From the NCBI RefSeq assembly GCF_900109745.1, contig NZ_FOAV01000003.1:372001-436000 (forward strand): a stretch of 64,000 nt of DNA. The letters run 5' to 3'. The position numbers were made by a program, and so were the translations under genes. Below are positions 35,653-45,461 of the stretch, piece by piece. Source of the DNA: Roseateles sp. YR242 (GTDB lineage: Bacteria > Pseudomonadota > Gammaproteobacteria > Burkholderiales > Burkholderiaceae_C). The first letter of the stretch is position 1, and each line of letters begins with the position of its first letter. The notes below the pieces were generated by a model. The model made no database searches. It had not been told where the DNA came from and was given only the letters and a program-made list of their open reading frames with translations.

Positions 35653-36900
35653 ATGGTGGCGCTGTTCCGCGCCGAAGCCCAGGCCGCCCAACAACAGGCC
35701 TGGCTCGGATCGGTGCAACTGCATCGCCCCGCGACCCTCCGCTGGCTGAGCATTCTGGCGCTGGGTGGCGTGATCGCTGTCGGCGCTTTCTTGTTCACCA
35801 CTGAATACACCCGCAAGGCCCGCGTCAACGGCCTGCTGGTGCCAGAACGAGGCGTTGTGCGCTTGAGTGTGCCGCAGAGCGCCACGGTACTGGCTCGCCC
35901 CGTCCAGGACGGACAGCAGGTGCAAGAAGGGGATGTGCTGTTTGTGCTTTCGCTCGACAGCGCAGACCCCACCGGCGACGGGCTTTCGCAGACCTTGCGG
36001 GAGCGTGAGCGCTCGCTGGACGCCGCACAGGCGCAACAGCGGGCACTGGCGCAACGACAGGCGGCTTCCTTGAAGGACCGGCTGGAGACATTGCAAAACA
36101 CATTGCGGCAGGCGGATGCCGAGCTGCAACTGCACACTCAACGCGAATCGCTGTCACAGGAAAGCCTGAGGCGCCTGGAATCACTGGCCAAGGATCAGTT
36201 TGTTTCCAGTGCGCAGGTTCAGGCAAAAAGGGAAGAGTTACTTGGCCTGCAGGCCCAACGGCAGTCTCTGGCGCGCGAGCGGGAGAACCTGCACCGGGAG
36301 GGGTTGGGCTTGCAGGCCGAGTTGCTCGCACTGCCGTTGAAGACGGAGGTTCAGCAGGGGGAAATCACCCGCGACCTCGCCGCGCTCAAGGCACAGGGGA
36401 TTGAGACCGAGGCGCGCAAGCGCCTGGTCATCCGCGCGCCCAGCGACGGGCAGGTCAGCACGGTGCTCGCGACCCCCGGGCAGATGGTGCAGGCCGGCGC
36501 TCAACTCGCCGCCCTGCTCCCCGCCCGCACCCCCATGCAGGCCCATCTCTACGCGCCGTCGAGCGCGGTCGGCTTTTTGCGGCCGCACCAGGCTGTGCGC
36601 CTGCGTTACCAGGCCTTCCCCTATCAGAAGTTCGGCCAGCAGGAGGGTGAGGTGCTGCAGGTGTCCCGCACACCGTTGCCCGCCGCAGAGCTGGCCCAAC
36701 TGGGGCTGCCCGCCGCCATGGCGCAGGGCGAGCCGATGTACCGCATCACCGTGCAGCTGCAGCGCCAGTCGGTCGAGGCCTACGGGCAGGACCAGGCATT
36801 GAGCCCCGGCATGCTGCTGGAAGCCGACGTGCTGCTGGAACGCCGCCGGCTGATCGAGTGGATCTTCGAACCGTTGCTGAGCCTGGCCCGCCGTGTCTGA
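35653..36900 (+). CDS. HlyD-family periplasmic adaptor (bacteriocin/peptide secretion)
   Basis: 415 residues, GGAGG eight bases before the ATG. One transmembrane helix near residues 30-50 (WLSILALGGVIAVGAFLF), a lipoyl-type half-motif (GVVRLSVPQSATVLARPVQD, QQVQEGDVLFVL), a long coiled coil (about 105-225, Gln/Leu/Arg-rich), then the second lipoyl half (RLVIRAPSDGQVSTVLATPG) and a C-terminal beta domain. It links the inner-membrane ABC exporter to an outer-membrane channel; no TolC gene is present here. Its stop overlaps the exporter start by 8 bp. Confidence 0.92.
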   Translation: MVALFRAEAQAAQQQAWLGSVQLHRPATLRWLSILALGGVIAVGAFLFTTEYTRKARVNGLLVPERGVVRLSVPQSATVLARPVQDGQQVQEGDVLFVLSLDSADPTGDGLSQTLRERERSLDAAQAQQRALAQRQAASLKDRLETLQNTLRQADAELQLHTQRESLSQESLRRLESLAKDQFVSSAQVQAKREELLGLQAQRQSLARERENLHREGLGLQAELLALPLKTEVQQGEITRDLAALKAQGIETEARKRLVIRAPSDGQVSTVLATPGQMVQAGAQLAALLPARTPMQAHLYAPSSAVGFLRPHQAVRLRYQAFPYQKFGQQEGEVLQVSRTPLPAAELAQLGLPAAMAQGEPMYRITVQLQRQSVEAYGQDQALSPGMLLEADVLLERRRLIEWIFEPLLSLARRV

Positions 36901-39034
36901 GTCCCTGGCCTCACAGGTGTTGCAGCGCCTGAACCTGGGTTGGCGCCGCCAGCGTCACATCATCCTGCAGACGGAAGCCGCCGAATGCGGCCTGGCCTGC
37001 CTGGCCATGATTGCCGCCGCGCATGGCCAGCGCTGGACCCTGGCCGAGCTGCGCCAGCGCTTTGCAGTGTCCCTCAAGGGCCTCACGATGGCGGACCTGG
37101 TGCGCATGGGCGCACAACTGGGCCTGACCGCCCGCGCGCTGCGCGCCGAGCCGCAGACCCTGCACCGGCTGCAAACACCATGTGTGTTGCACTGGGACTT
37201 CAATCACTTCGTGGTGCTGGAGCGCGTGGCGGGTGACACCGCCGTCATCCTCGACCCCGCGCTGGGTGAACGGCGGGTGGCGCTGGCCGAGCTGTCACGC
37301 CATTTCACCGGCGTGGCGCTGGAGCTGCGGCCCGGCATGGCATTCGCGCGCAAGGCGGCCGCACCAGCGCCCCGCTGGTCGCAGTTGCTGGGCCATGTGA
37401 CCGGTCTGCGCCGCTCGCTGGCCCAGGTGTTGCTGCTGGCGCTTGGCCTGGAGCTGCTGGGCCTGCTGGCGCCCTTCCTGCTGCAGTGGACGGTCGACGG
37501 CGTGGTGGTCAGTGCCGATCGGGACCTGCTGGTCACGCTGGGCATCGGCTTCGCACTGCTGGTGGTGCTGCAGGTGGCGGTGGGGTTCCTGCGCTCCTGG
37601 GCGGTGATGATCCTCTCCGCCTCGCTCAACCTGCAATGGCTGTCCAACGTGTTCTCCCACCTGCTGCGGCTGCCGCTGGCGTGGTTCGAGAAGCGCCATC
37701 TGGGCGACATCTGGTCGCGTTTCTCCAGCGTGCAGGAGATCCAGAAGACCCTCACCGGCAGCTTCATCGAAGCGCTGCTGGACGGCGTGATGGTGCTGTT
37801 GACACTGGCCATGATGGCGCTCTACAGCCCGCGTCTCAGCGCCATTGCGCTGGTGGCGGTGGCCGGTTATGCGGCGCTGCGCTGGGCTTTCTTCAAGCCG
37901 CTGCGGGAGGCGCAGGAAGAAGCATTGACCCATGAGGCGCGGCAGAACGGCCACTTCCTCGAATCCCTGCGCGGCGCGCAGGCGATCAAGCTGTTCAACG
38001 CCCAGTCGGACCGCAGCGCCCGTTTTGCCAACCTGGTGGTGGAACAGATGAACGCGAGCCTCACCGGCCGCAAGCTGGAGCTGGGCATGACCCAGGGCAA
38101 CCGCCTGTTGTTCGGGTTGGAGCGTGTGGCCATCATTGCCCTGGGCGCCATGCTGGTCCTCGACAAGGAGTTGTCCGTAGGCATGCTGTTCGCGTTCCTG
38201 GCCTACAAGGATCAATTCAGCCAGCGCGTAGGCGCGCTGATCGACAAGGCCGTGGTGCTCAAGATGCTGCGTCTGCAGGGCGAGCGGCTGGGGGACATCG
38301 TGCTGAGCGCGCCAGAAGCGGAGCTGGAAGTCCCCGGGCGTGTGGTGCCGGCGGCCGCCACGCTGGAACTCGACGGGTTGCGCTTCCGTTATGCAGACGG
38401 TGAACCCGAGGTCATCACCGGCTGCAGCCTGTCCATCGCGCCCGGGGAATCCGTGGCCATCGTGGGCCCATCAGGCTGCGGCAAGACGACGTTGATGAAG
38501 CTGATGCTGGGCATCCATCTGCCGCAGCAGGGGGAAATCCGCATCGGCGGTGTGGCGCTGTCCCAGCTGGGGGCTCACGCCTGGCGCAGCCGCATCGGCA
38601 CGGTGATGCAGGACGACCAGCTCTTTGCCGGCAGCATTGCGGACAACATCAGCTTCTTCGACCAGCAGGTCGACGCCGCCTGGGTGCGCGAGTGCGCCCG
38701 CCTGGCCTGCGTGCTGGAGGATATCGAGGCCATGCCCATGGGCCTGCAAACGCTGATCGGGGACATGGGCTCCAGCCTCTCCGGCGGGCAACGCCAACGC
38801 CTGTTGCTGGCCCGGGCCTTGTACAAGCGGCCGCAGTTCCTGTTCCTGGACGAAGCCACCAGCGCACTGGATGTGGACCGCGAGCGGCAGGTCAATGCGA
38901 GCCTGCGCTCGCTCCCGCTGACCCGCATTGTCATTGCCCACCGGCCGGAAACCATCGCGGCGGCGCAGCGGGTGGTGAGCCTGCAGGGCGGGCGGGTGGT
39001 GCAGGACCTGCGGAGCGTGCATCAGCACGCGTGA
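36893..39034 (+). CDS. C39-peptidase-containing ABC exporter (PCAT)
   Basis: 713 residues, GTG start overlapping the adaptor stop. The N-terminal C39 peptidase (1-135) has Gln26 and Cys32 in LQTEAAECGLACLAMIA, His105 in DFNHFVVLE and Asp121 in ILDPA, the complete triad, so leader cleavage should be active. Six-helix membrane domain about 160-430. The ATPase has GPSGCGKTT, LSGGQRQRLLLARAL, FLFLDEATSALD and the H-loop IVIAHR. It should cleave the GGG leader of the peptide at 35431 and export the product. Last gene of the operon. Confidence 0.95.
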   Translation: MSESLASQVLQRLNLGWRRQRHIILQTEAAECGLACLAMIAAAHGQRWTLAELRQRFAVSLKGLTMADLVRMGAQLGLTARALRAEPQTLHRLQTPCVLHWDFNHFVVLERVAGDTAVILDPALGERRVALAELSRHFTGVALELRPGMAFARKAAAPAPRWSQLLGHVTGLRRSLAQVLLLALGLELLGLLAPFLLQWTVDGVVVSADRDLLVTLGIGFALLVVLQVAVGFLRSWAVMILSASLNLQWLSNVFSHLLRLPLAWFEKRHLGDIWSRFSSVQEIQKTLTGSFIEALLDGVMVLLTLAMMALYSPRLSAIALVAVAGYAALRWAFFKPLREAQEEALTHEARQNGHFLESLRGAQAIKLFNAQSDRSARFANLVVEQMNASLTGRKLELGMTQGNRLLFGLERVAIIALGAMLVLDKELSVGMLFAFLAYKDQFSQRVGALIDKAVVLKMLRLQGERLGDIVLSAPEAELEVPGRVVPAAATLELDGLRFRYADGEPEVITGCSLSIAPGESVAIVGPSGCGKTTLMKLMLGIHLPQQGEIRIGGVALSQLGAHAWRSRIGTVMQDDQLFAGSIADNISFFDQQVDAAWVRECARLACVLEDIEAMPMGLQTLIGDMGSSLSGGQRQRLLLARALYKRPQFLFLDEATSALDVDRERQVNASLRSLPLTRIVIAHRPETIAAAQRVVSLQGGRVVQDLRSVHQHA

Positions 39035-39073
39035 GCGCGCGTGCGCCCGCGTTCGCACGCCTGATCAGGCCGA

Positions 39074-39340
39074 TCAGCCCCGAGGAGCGGGCGCGGTTTC
39101 CTCTTCCATCCAGCCCAGCCAGCGCATCGCCTGCTCGCGGCTTTCGCCGCACATGTCTTCACTGGGCATGAGGGAGCTGCAGACGTCGGGCCTGTCCGGC
39201 TGACCAAAGATGCGGCAGCGGTTGTGTTCATCCAGCTGCACGCAACGCATCCCCGCTGGCTTGCCGTCGGGCATGCCGGGGATGGCGCTGCTGATCGACG
39301 GTGCGATGCAGCAGGCGGCGCAGTGGGAACGACATTGCAT
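39074..39340 (-). CDS. YkgJ-family cysteine-cluster protein
   Basis: 88 residues beginning [19 protein letters not shown], the CxxxCxxCC cluster of the YkgJ/UPF0153 group, with further Cys in [15 protein letters not shown] and PDVCSSL. Predicted zinc or Fe-S chelating protein of unknown role. Converges with the peptide exporter gene; on the opposite strand to mnmG. Confidence 0.87.
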   Translation of the reverse strand: MQCRSHCAACCIAPSISSAIPGMPDGKPAGMRCVQLDEHNRCRIFGQPDRPDVCSSLMPSEDMCGESREQAMRWLGWMEEETAPAPRG

Positions 39341-39393
39341 AGGTGCCCATTGTCACCGCGCGGGCCGCAGGCCGATGCCCATTCCCCTGTGAC

Positions 39394-39402
39394 TTATCCA
39401 CA
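39394..39402 (+). other. Perfect DnaA-box nonamer upstream of mnmG
   Basis: TTATCCACA matches the strict consensus DnaA box, about 100 bp before mnmG. mnmG (gidA) sits next to the origin in several gammaproteobacteria. A single box can be chance, so this supports origin proximity only weakly. Confidence 0.45.
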
Positions 39403-39498
39403 GGCCCGCGTAAAATCGGTGCCCTTCCCTCCAGCCCAATTCCACCCGGTCGGTTGATGCGTTTGTTGATGCACTCATCGCCACCCGGGTTCTGAGCC

Positions 39499-41475
39499 AT
39501 GCTTTATCCCAAAGAGTTCGACGTGATCGTGGTCGGTGGCGGCCATGCCGGTACCGAAGCCGCGCTGGCTGCGGCCCGCATGGGCGTCAGCACCCTGCTG
39601 CTGACCCACAACATCGAGACGCTGGGGCAGATGAGCTGCAACCCGTCCATCGGCGGCATCGGCAAGGGCCATCTGGTCAAGGAGGTCGACGCGCTGGGCG
39701 GCGCGATGGCCGCGGCCACCGACGAGGGTGGCATCCAGTTCCGCATCCTCAATGGCTCCAAGGGGCCGGCCGTGCGGGCCACCCGGGCCCAGGCCGACCG
39801 CATCCTCTACAAGGCTGCCATCCGCCAGCGCCTGGAGAACCAGCCCAACCTGATGCTGTTCCAGCAAGCCGTGGACGACCTGATGGTGGAAGGCGACCGG
39901 GTCGTCGGCGCCGTCACCCAGTCGGGCCTGCGCTTTCGCGCGCGCGCCGTGGTGCTGACCGCAGGCACCTTCCTGGACGGCCGTATCCATATCGGCCTGC
40001 AGAACTACGCTGCCGGCCGCGCCGGGGATCCACCCGCCGTCTCGCTGTCCGGCCGGCTCAAGGAACTCAAGCTGCCGCAGGGCCGCCTCAAGACCGGTAC
40101 GCCGCCGCGGCTGGATGGCCGCACCATTGACTTCTCCAGGTGCGCCGAGCAACCCGGCGACCTGGACCCCGTGCCGGTGTTCAGCTTCATGGGCCACGCC
40201 GGTCAGCACCCCAAGCAGTTGCCTTGCTGGATCACCCATACCAACGAACGCACCCACGAGATCATCCGCGCCGGCTTCGACCGCAGCCCGATGTTCACCG
40301 GTGTGATCGAAGGCGTCGGCCCGCGTTATTGCCCGTCCATCGAGGACAAGATCAATCGCTTTGCCGACAAGAATTCGCACCAGATCTTCCTGGAGCCTGA
40401 AGGGCTGACCACCCACGAGTTCTATCCCAACGGCATCTCCACCTCCCTGCCCTTCGACATCCAGTTGGCGGCCGTGCAGTCCATCCCCGGGCTGGAGAAC
40501 GCGCACATCCTGCGGCCGGGCTATGCCATCGAATACGACTACTTCGACCCACGTGAACTCAAGTCCACCTTCGAGACGCGTGCCATCGGTGGCCTGTTCT
40601 TCGCGGGCCAGATCAACGGGACCACGGGTTATGAGGAGGCGGCGGCGCAAGGTCTGTTCGCCGGGCTGAATGCCGCCTTGCAGGTACAGGGCAAGGCGGG
40701 CTGGGTGCCCACCCGCGATCAGGCCTACCTCGGCGTGTTGGTGGATGACTTGATCACCAAGGGCGTCACCGAGCCTTATCGCATGTTCACCAGCCGCGCC
40801 GAGTTCCGCCTGCAGCTCCGGGAGGACAACGCCGATCTGCGCCTGACCGAAGCCGGCCGTGAACTGGGCTTGGTGGACGACGCGCGGTGGGATGCTTTCA
40901 ACCGTAAGCGTGATGCTGTTTCACGTGAAACAGAGCGGCTGAAGTCGACCTGGGTGCACCCCAACATCCTGCCGCCCACCGACGCGGAACGGTTGGTCGG
41001 CAAGGCGTTGGAACACGAATACAACCTCATCGACCTGCTGCGTCGACCCGGTGTTCTCTTCGACACGGTTTCGGAGGTGGCCGCCATCGCCCGCCCGGAA
41101 GCCAAGGTGTCCCGCTCGGCCCTGCGTGAGCAACTGGGCACCACCCTCGCAGATGCGGTGATTGAGCAGGTGGAAATCAGCGTCAAGTACGCCGGCTACA
41201 TCAGCAAGCAGCAGGACGACGTGGCACGCGCTTCCGCTTATGAACACCTCCGTCTGCCAGAAGATCTGGACTACGGCCTGGTGACCGCCCTCTCCTTTGA
41301 GGCACGCCAGAAGCTCAACAAGCATCGCCCCGAGACGCTGGGTCAGGCCTCCCGCATCTCCGGCATCACGCCGGCTGCCATCTCCTTGCTCATGATCCAT
41401 CTGCGCAAGGGGCGCTTCAAGGGCTTCACCGAGAACGATCAGCGCGACAACAATCCGGCACCGCACGCGGCTTGA
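39499..41475 (+). CDS. mnmG: tRNA uridine-5-carboxymethylaminomethyl(34) synthesis enzyme MnmG
   Basis: 658 residues, the usual MnmG/GidA length. FAD-binding [17 protein letters not shown] at the N-terminus. Family motifs [32 protein letters not shown] and [17 protein letters not shown], then [20 protein letters not shown], and the C-terminal MnmE-binding helical domain. With MnmE it modifies U34 of several tRNAs. First gene of the mnmG-rsmG-parA-(GNAT) block; carries a perfect parS inside its coding sequence. Confidence 0.98.
   Translation: MLYPKEFDVIVVGGGHAGTEAALAAARMGVSTLLLTHNIETLGQMSCNPSIGGIGKGHLVKEVDALGGAMAAATDEGGIQFRILNGSKGPAVRATRAQADRILYKAAIRQRLENQPNLMLFQQAVDDLMVEGDRVVGAVTQSGLRFRARAVVLTAGTFLDGRIHIGLQNYAAGRAGDPPAVSLSGRLKELKLPQGRLKTGTPPRLDGRTIDFSRCAEQPGDLDPVPVFSFMGHAGQHPKQLPCWITHTNERTHEIIRAGFDRSPMFTGVIEGVGPRYCPSIEDKINRFADKNSHQIFLEPEGLTTHEFYPNGISTSLPFDIQLAAVQSIPGLENAHILRPGYAIEYDYFDPRELKSTFETRAIGGLFFAGQINGTTGYEEAAAQGLFAGLNAALQVQGKAGWVPTRDQAYLGVLVDDLITKGVTEPYRMFTSRAEFRLQLREDNADLRLTEAGRELGLVDDARWDAFNRKRDAVSRETERLKSTWVHPNILPPTDAERLVGKALEHEYNLIDLLRRPGVLFDTVSEVAAIARPEAKVSRSALREQLGTTLADAVIEQVEISVKYAGYISKQQDDVARASAYEHLRLPEDLDYGLVTALSFEARQKLNKHRPETLGQASRISGITPAAISLLMIHLRKGRFKGFTENDQRDNNPAPHAA
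40917..40932. other. parS: parS centromere site (perfect)
   Basis: TGTTTCACGTGAAACA, the exact 16-bp universal parS palindrome, inside mnmG and about 5 kb from parB. ParB encoded at 46082 should nucleate here. Confidence 0.95.
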
Positions 41476-41552
41476 TACGGAACGCCGCTCTGATGAACCC
41501 CCGCCAGCCTGACCGGTGATGCCGGCCCAGGCCTGGCTCATAGCTCCCTCCC

Positions 41553-42227
41553 ATGACCGATCTCGACCTCCGTTCCCGTTTGGCTCAGGCCGCCCAGACG
41601 CTGCAGCTGCCGCTGAGCGACAAACAACTGGATCAGCTCATGGCCTACCTGGCCCTGCTGGGGAAATGGAACAAGGTCTACAACCTGACGGCAGTCCGGG
41701 ACCCGGCGGCCATGTTGACCCAGCATCTCATCGACAGCCTGAGCCTGTTGCCGCCACTGCAGCGGCACGCGGCCGGGCAGCCGATCCGCTTGATGGACGT
41801 GGGGAGCGGAGGTGGGCTGCCCGGGGTGGTGATTGCCATCGTCGACCCCAGCATCGATGTGACCTGCGTGGATGCCGTGGGCAAGAAGGCATTCTTCATT
41901 GCGCAGGTCGCAGCCGAATTGGGCTTGCCTAATCTGCATGGCGAGCACGCACGGGTGGAGCAACTCAAGGCCGCGCCCTTCGACATCATCACGTCTCGTG
42001 CGTTTGCTTCTCTGGCTGACTTCACTGACTGGAGCCGGATGCACCTGAAGCCGGGTGCGGTGTGGGCGGCGATGAAGGGCCAGCATCCAACCGAGGAGCT
42101 GGCCGAACTGCAACAACGGGCGCCGGACCGCGAGGTGTTTCACGTGGAACAGCTCAATGTTCCAGGTCTGGATGCCCAGCGCTGCCTGCTCTGGATTCGT
42201 CCGGGTATTGCCGCCTCGGCGGCCTGA
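41553..42227 (+). CDS. rsmG: 16S rRNA (guanine(527)-N7)-methyltransferase RsmG
   Basis: 224 residues. Family features: N-terminal LMAYLALLGKWNKVYNLTAV, SAM-binding MDVGSGGGLPGVVIAI, VDAVGKKAFFI and ITSRAFASLADF. Methylates G527 in the ribosomal A-site region. It follows mnmG by 77 bp and precedes parA, the standard arrangement. It contains a second parS-like site. Confidence 0.96.
   Translation: MTDLDLRSRLAQAAQTLQLPLSDKQLDQLMAYLALLGKWNKVYNLTAVRDPAAMLTQHLIDSLSLLPPLQRHAAGQPIRLMDVGSGGGLPGVVIAIVDPSIDVTCVDAVGKKAFFIAQVAAELGLPNLHGEHARVEQLKAAPFDIITSRAFASLADFTDWSRMHLKPGAVWAAMKGQHPTEELAELQQRAPDREVFHVEQLNVPGLDAQRCLLWIRPGIAASAA
42136..42151. other. parS: parS-like site (one mismatch)
   Basis: TGTTTCACGTGGAACA within rsmG: 15 of 16 bases match the parS consensus. 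Together with the perfect site in mnmG it forms a parS cluster upstream of parA. Confidence 0.85.
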
Positions 42228-42439
42228 CCCATCGCTGCACCGGTCGTCCGCCGCTGACGCAAAGTCAGCGCGGCAACCGACGTTTCAGCGACACAGAACT
42301 TCGACCGGCGGGCGGTGCGGGCGCTTCTTCTCTGACCAGTGGACGCCATAGCGGTTAAGCTTCCCGCCCTGCCCCGACGACGCGCCCACCCCAGGGTTGC
42401 CGACGTCTGTCTTCTTCTTCCGACCGATCGACCCCGTCC

Positions 42440-43213
42440 ATGGCCAAGATCTTCTGCGTTGCAAATCAAAAAGGTGGAGTCGGCAAGACCACCACGACCG
42501 TGAACCTGGCCGCCGGGCTGGCGAAGATCGGCCAGCGCGTGCTGGTGGTGGACCTGGACCCGCAGGGCAATGCCACCATGGGCTCCGGCATCGACAAGCG
42601 GGCCCTGACCGCCAGCGTGTACGACGTGCTGCTGGAATCCACCACCGTGGCAGAAGCCCGTCAGCGGGCCGAGGCCTCCGGGTATGACGTGCTGGGCGCC
42701 AACCGCGAATTGGCTGGCGCTGAAGTAGAACTGGTGGAACTGGAACGCCGGGAGCAACGCCTGAAGGCCGCCTTGGCACCCATCACCAAGGACTACGACT
42801 TCATCCTGATCGACTGCCCGCCGTCGCTGTCGATGCTGACACTGAACGGCCTGTGCTCCGCCCACGGCGTGGTGGTGCCGATGCAGTGCGAATACTTTGC
42901 GCTCGAAGGCCTGACGGATCTGGTCAACACCATCAAGCAGATCCACGCCAACCTCAACGCCGACCTCCAGATCATCGGCCTGCTGCGCGTCATGTTTGAC
43001 CCCCGCATCACGCTGCAACAGCAGGTCAGTGAACAGCTCAAGGCGCATTTTGGCGAGAAGGTGTTCGACACCGTCATCCCGCGCAATGTCCGCCTGGCCG
43101 AAGCCCCCAGCTACGGCATGCCCGGCGTGGTTTTCGACGGTGCGTCCAAGGGCGCACAGGCCTTCATCGACTTCGCGAAGGAAATGGTGCAACGCGTGGA
43201 GACCATGCGTTGA
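42440..43213 (+). CDS. parA: Chromosome-partitioning ATPase ParA (Soj type)
   Basis: 257 residues, chromosomal-type length, no N-terminal HTH. Deviant Walker A NQKGGVGKTTTTVNLAAGLA, Walker A' segment VVDLDPQGNATMGSG, Walker B DFILIDCPPSLSML. Works with ParB and parS in origin segregation. parB is not adjacent: it lies 2.9 kb downstream, separated by four genes, an unusual split of parAB. The stop overlaps the next gene start. Confidence 0.97.
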   Translation: MAKIFCVANQKGGVGKTTTTVNLAAGLAKIGQRVLVVDLDPQGNATMGSGIDKRALTASVYDVLLESTTVAEARQRAEASGYDVLGANRELAGAEVELVELERREQRLKAALAPITKDYDFILIDCPPSLSMLTLNGLCSAHGVVVPMQCEYFALEGLTDLVNTIKQIHANLNADLQIIGLLRVMFDPRITLQQQVSEQLKAHFGEKVFDTVIPRNVRLAEAPSYGMPGVVFDGASKGAQAFIDFAKEMVQRVETMR

Positions 43214-44004
43214 ACACCCTGGAGGCCCTCGCCTGGCGGGCGGAGCAGGCCGGCCTGAACGCCGCCGCCTCTCCACGTGAAACATTGATTGACGGCTGGC
43301 TGCTGCGCCTGTCGCCAGGTGCAGCCAAGCGCTCTCGTTGCGTGAACGCGCTGGGCACCACCGGGCAGTTGCCGTTGGATGATTTGCTGCGTCGCTGCCG
43401 TCAGAGCTTCCAACAAGCAGGCCTCCCCCTGATCCTGCGCATGACGCCCTTCAGCCAACCCGCTGAACTGGACGACTGGCTGGCGGCCCGGCAGTGGCGT
43501 GCGTTCGACCCCGCCGATGTGATGGTGCTGCCCACACTCGACGCCTTTGCGGCCATGAACCCGGCCGACAACGCGGATGACGCCAGCGTGGAGGCCTTGT
43601 CGCCCGAGGTGTACGCCGCCCAGGTGGGTGCCATGCGAGGCTCCAGCGAGGAAGAGATCCAGGGCCATGCCGCGCGCCTGACGTCAGCGCCGGTCCCTCA
43701 TCAGGCGTTCTGCCTGCGGGATGTTGATGCGGCCCGCACGCCGCTGGCCTATGGGCAAATTGCCGTCGACGGGACCATCGTCGGACTTTTCGACATCCTC
43801 ACTCCACCGCAACGGCGTGGACGGGGCTACGGCCGACGGCTGTGCATCGCCTTGCTGGCCATTGCCCGCCAACAAGGGGCCACCGAGGCCTATCTTCAGG
43901 TGGGTGCCGACAATGTGCCGGCGCAGCGTCTCTACAGCGGCCTGGGCTTCCAGACGGCCTACCGCTACCACTACCGCAGCGACGATCCCAAAGCCTGGTC
44001 GTGA
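43210..44004 (+). CDS. GNAT-family N-acetyltransferase downstream of parA
   Basis: 264 residues starting at TTG 43210, overlapping the parA stop (TTGA), so translationally coupled. The N-terminal half (LIDGWLLRLSPGAAKRSRCV) matches two-domain acetyltransferases related to PA4534-type/GNAT proteins. The C-terminal GNAT core has PPQRRGRGYGRRLCIALLA (acetyl-CoA P-loop) and LQVGADNVPAQRLYSGLGF. Substrate unknown. Confidence 0.87.
   Translation: MNTLEALAWRAEQAGLNAAASPRETLIDGWLLRLSPGAAKRSRCVNALGTTGQLPLDDLLRRCRQSFQQAGLPLILRMTPFSQPAELDDWLAARQWRAFDPADVMVLPTLDAFAAMNPADNADDASVEALSPEVYAAQVGAMRGSSEEEIQGHAARLTSAPVPHQAFCLRDVDAARTPLAYGQIAVDGTIVGLFDILTPPQRRGRGYGRRLCIALLAIARQQGATEAYLQVGADNVPAQRLYSGLGFQTAYRYHYRSDDPKAWS
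43269..43284. other. Half parS site
   Basis: CTCTCCACGTGAAACA: the right 11 bases of the parS consensus (CACGTGAAACA) are perfect, the left arm is lost. It lies 60 bp into the gene after parA. Probably a decayed or weak ParB site. Confidence 0.5.
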
Positions 44005-44025
44005 ACGCGGCGGCGAGCCTGTTCC

Positions 44026-44460
44026 TCAGTCCCGTGGCGTCCAGACCTTCAGCATGATGTGGCGGGTGAACCCAGGCACATAGTCGTGCACATGCGCGAT
44101 GCACACGTAGCCCAGGTGTTCATACATCTCGGAGACGTCGTCCAGCAGGGTCTCGATCAGCGCATCCACGCAGCCCCTGCGCAGGGCCTGGGCCTCCAGC
44201 TGGCGAAGGCAGTCCCCACCCAGCCCCTGCCCTCGCAGGTCCTCCCGGACCCAGAGGTCATTCACATAGAGCCGCCGGAATTCGGTGCGGCCATGACTGC
44301 CGGCGATCAACTCGCCGTCTTGATACAAGGCCACCGCGATGTCGGTGGCGTCACTGCCCTGGGCCTGCTGGCGCCCATGCAACAGCACGCCCGCGCGGAT
44401 CGCCTCCAGGGCGGCGGCGGGCACCTCGGCGTCCCGCAGCCATTGCCGCCCGGCGCTCAC
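44026..44460 (-). CDS. GNAT-family N-acetyltransferase
   Basis: 144 residues, single GNAT domain: [20 protein letters not shown] is the acetyl-CoA binding loop, and [20 protein letters not shown] the last strand. It overlaps the argC stop by 4 bp on the same strand and is probably translated as a pair with it. The C-terminus [14 protein letters not shown] resembles small YjdJ/acyltransferase forms; the substrate is unknown. Confidence 0.85.
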   Translation of the reverse strand: MSAGRQWLRDAEVPAAALEAIRAGVLLHGRQQAQGSDATDIAVALYQDGELIAGSHGRTEFRRLYVNDLWVREDLRGQGLGGDCLRQLEAQALRRGCVDALIETLLDDVSEMYEHLGYVCIAHVHDYVPGFTRHIMLKVWTPRD

Positions 44461-45401
44461 ACCAGCGCCGTCGCTTCGTCCACGCCCAGGTGCACATTCA
44501 TTGACTGCACCGCGGCGCCGCTGGCACCCTTGCCCAGGTTGTCCAGGCGGGCCATGACCAGGATCTGCTGTTCGTTGCCAAACACGAAGAGGTCAACGTT
44601 GTTGGTGTCGTTGTCCGCCTGCACATCGAAAAAGCCGCTGGCCAGGGTCTGCGGGTCACGCAGCGGCATCACGCGGATGAAGCGCTCACCTTCGTAATGC
44701 GCCGCCAGCGCATCCCGCACCTGCTGCGGCGTGGTGCCCGCGCGCAAGTCGCTGAGATGCAGCGGCACTGTCACGGCCAGGCCCTTGTAGAAGTTGCCCA
44801 CGATGGGCATGAACACCGGCGCCACCTGGAGGCCGGTGTGGGTCATCATTTCCGGGATGTGCTTGTGGGCCAGGCCCAGCGCATACGGGCGGGGTGAGGC
44901 CAACTGGGCATTGCCGCCCGCCTCGTACTCCGCAATCATGCTCTTGCCGCCACCGGAGTAGCCGGTGATGGAGGTGGCGGTCACGCGGGCATCCCGGGGC
45001 AGCAGGCCGGCATCCACCAGCGGGCGCACCGCCAGGATGAAGGCGGTGGCGTGGCAGCCCGGGTTGGCGATGCGCTTGGAAGCCCGGATGGCCTCGCGCT
45101 GGCCATGGGCCAGCTCCGGCAGGCCAAAGGCCCAACCCGGCGCCGTACGATGAGCCGTGCTGGCGTCGATCAGGCAGGTCTTGGGGTTGGTGACCATGGC
45201 GGCCGCTTCACGCGAGGCAGCGTCCGGCAGGCACAGGAAGGCCACATCGGCCGCATTCAGCAGCCGTGCACGCTCGGCCGGGTCCTTGCGCTTGTCCGGG
45301 TCAATGCGCAGCAGTTCCACGTCGTTCCGGCGCGCCAGATATTCATTGATGCGCAGGCCCGTCGTGCCTTCCTGCCCGTCCACATATACCGCGTACTTCA
45401 T
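44457..45401 (-). CDS. argC: N-acetyl-gamma-glutamyl-phosphate reductase ArgC (short type)
   Basis: 314 residues, the short AGPR type. N-terminal Rossmann segment [20 protein letters not shown]; nucleophile Cys in [33 protein letters not shown] is diagnostic. Third step of arginine synthesis from glutamate. The start at 45401 (MKYAVYVDG) is certain from the fold; a longer open frame reaches 45857 but is antisense to the next gene. Confidence 0.94.
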   Translation of the reverse strand: MKYAVYVDGQEGTTGLRINEYLARRNDVELLRIDPDKRKDPAERARLLNAADVAFLCLPDAASREAAAMVTNPKTCLIDASTAHRTAPGWAFGLPELAHGQREAIRASKRIANPGCHATAFILAVRPLVDAGLLPRDARVTATSITGYSGGGKSMIAEYEAGGNAQLASPRPYALGLAHKHIPEMMTHTGLQVAPVFMPIVGNFYKGLAVTVPLHLSDLRAGTTPQQVRDALAAHYEGERFIRVMPLRDPQTLASGFFDVQADNDTNNVDLFVFGNEQQILVMARLDNLGKGASGAAVQSMNVHLGVDEATALV

Positions 45402-45461
45402 TGCCGCCGCTCCTGCAAAATCCGCTGCTTGTTCAGAAAACGCGAAGCATAAGGCCAATAG

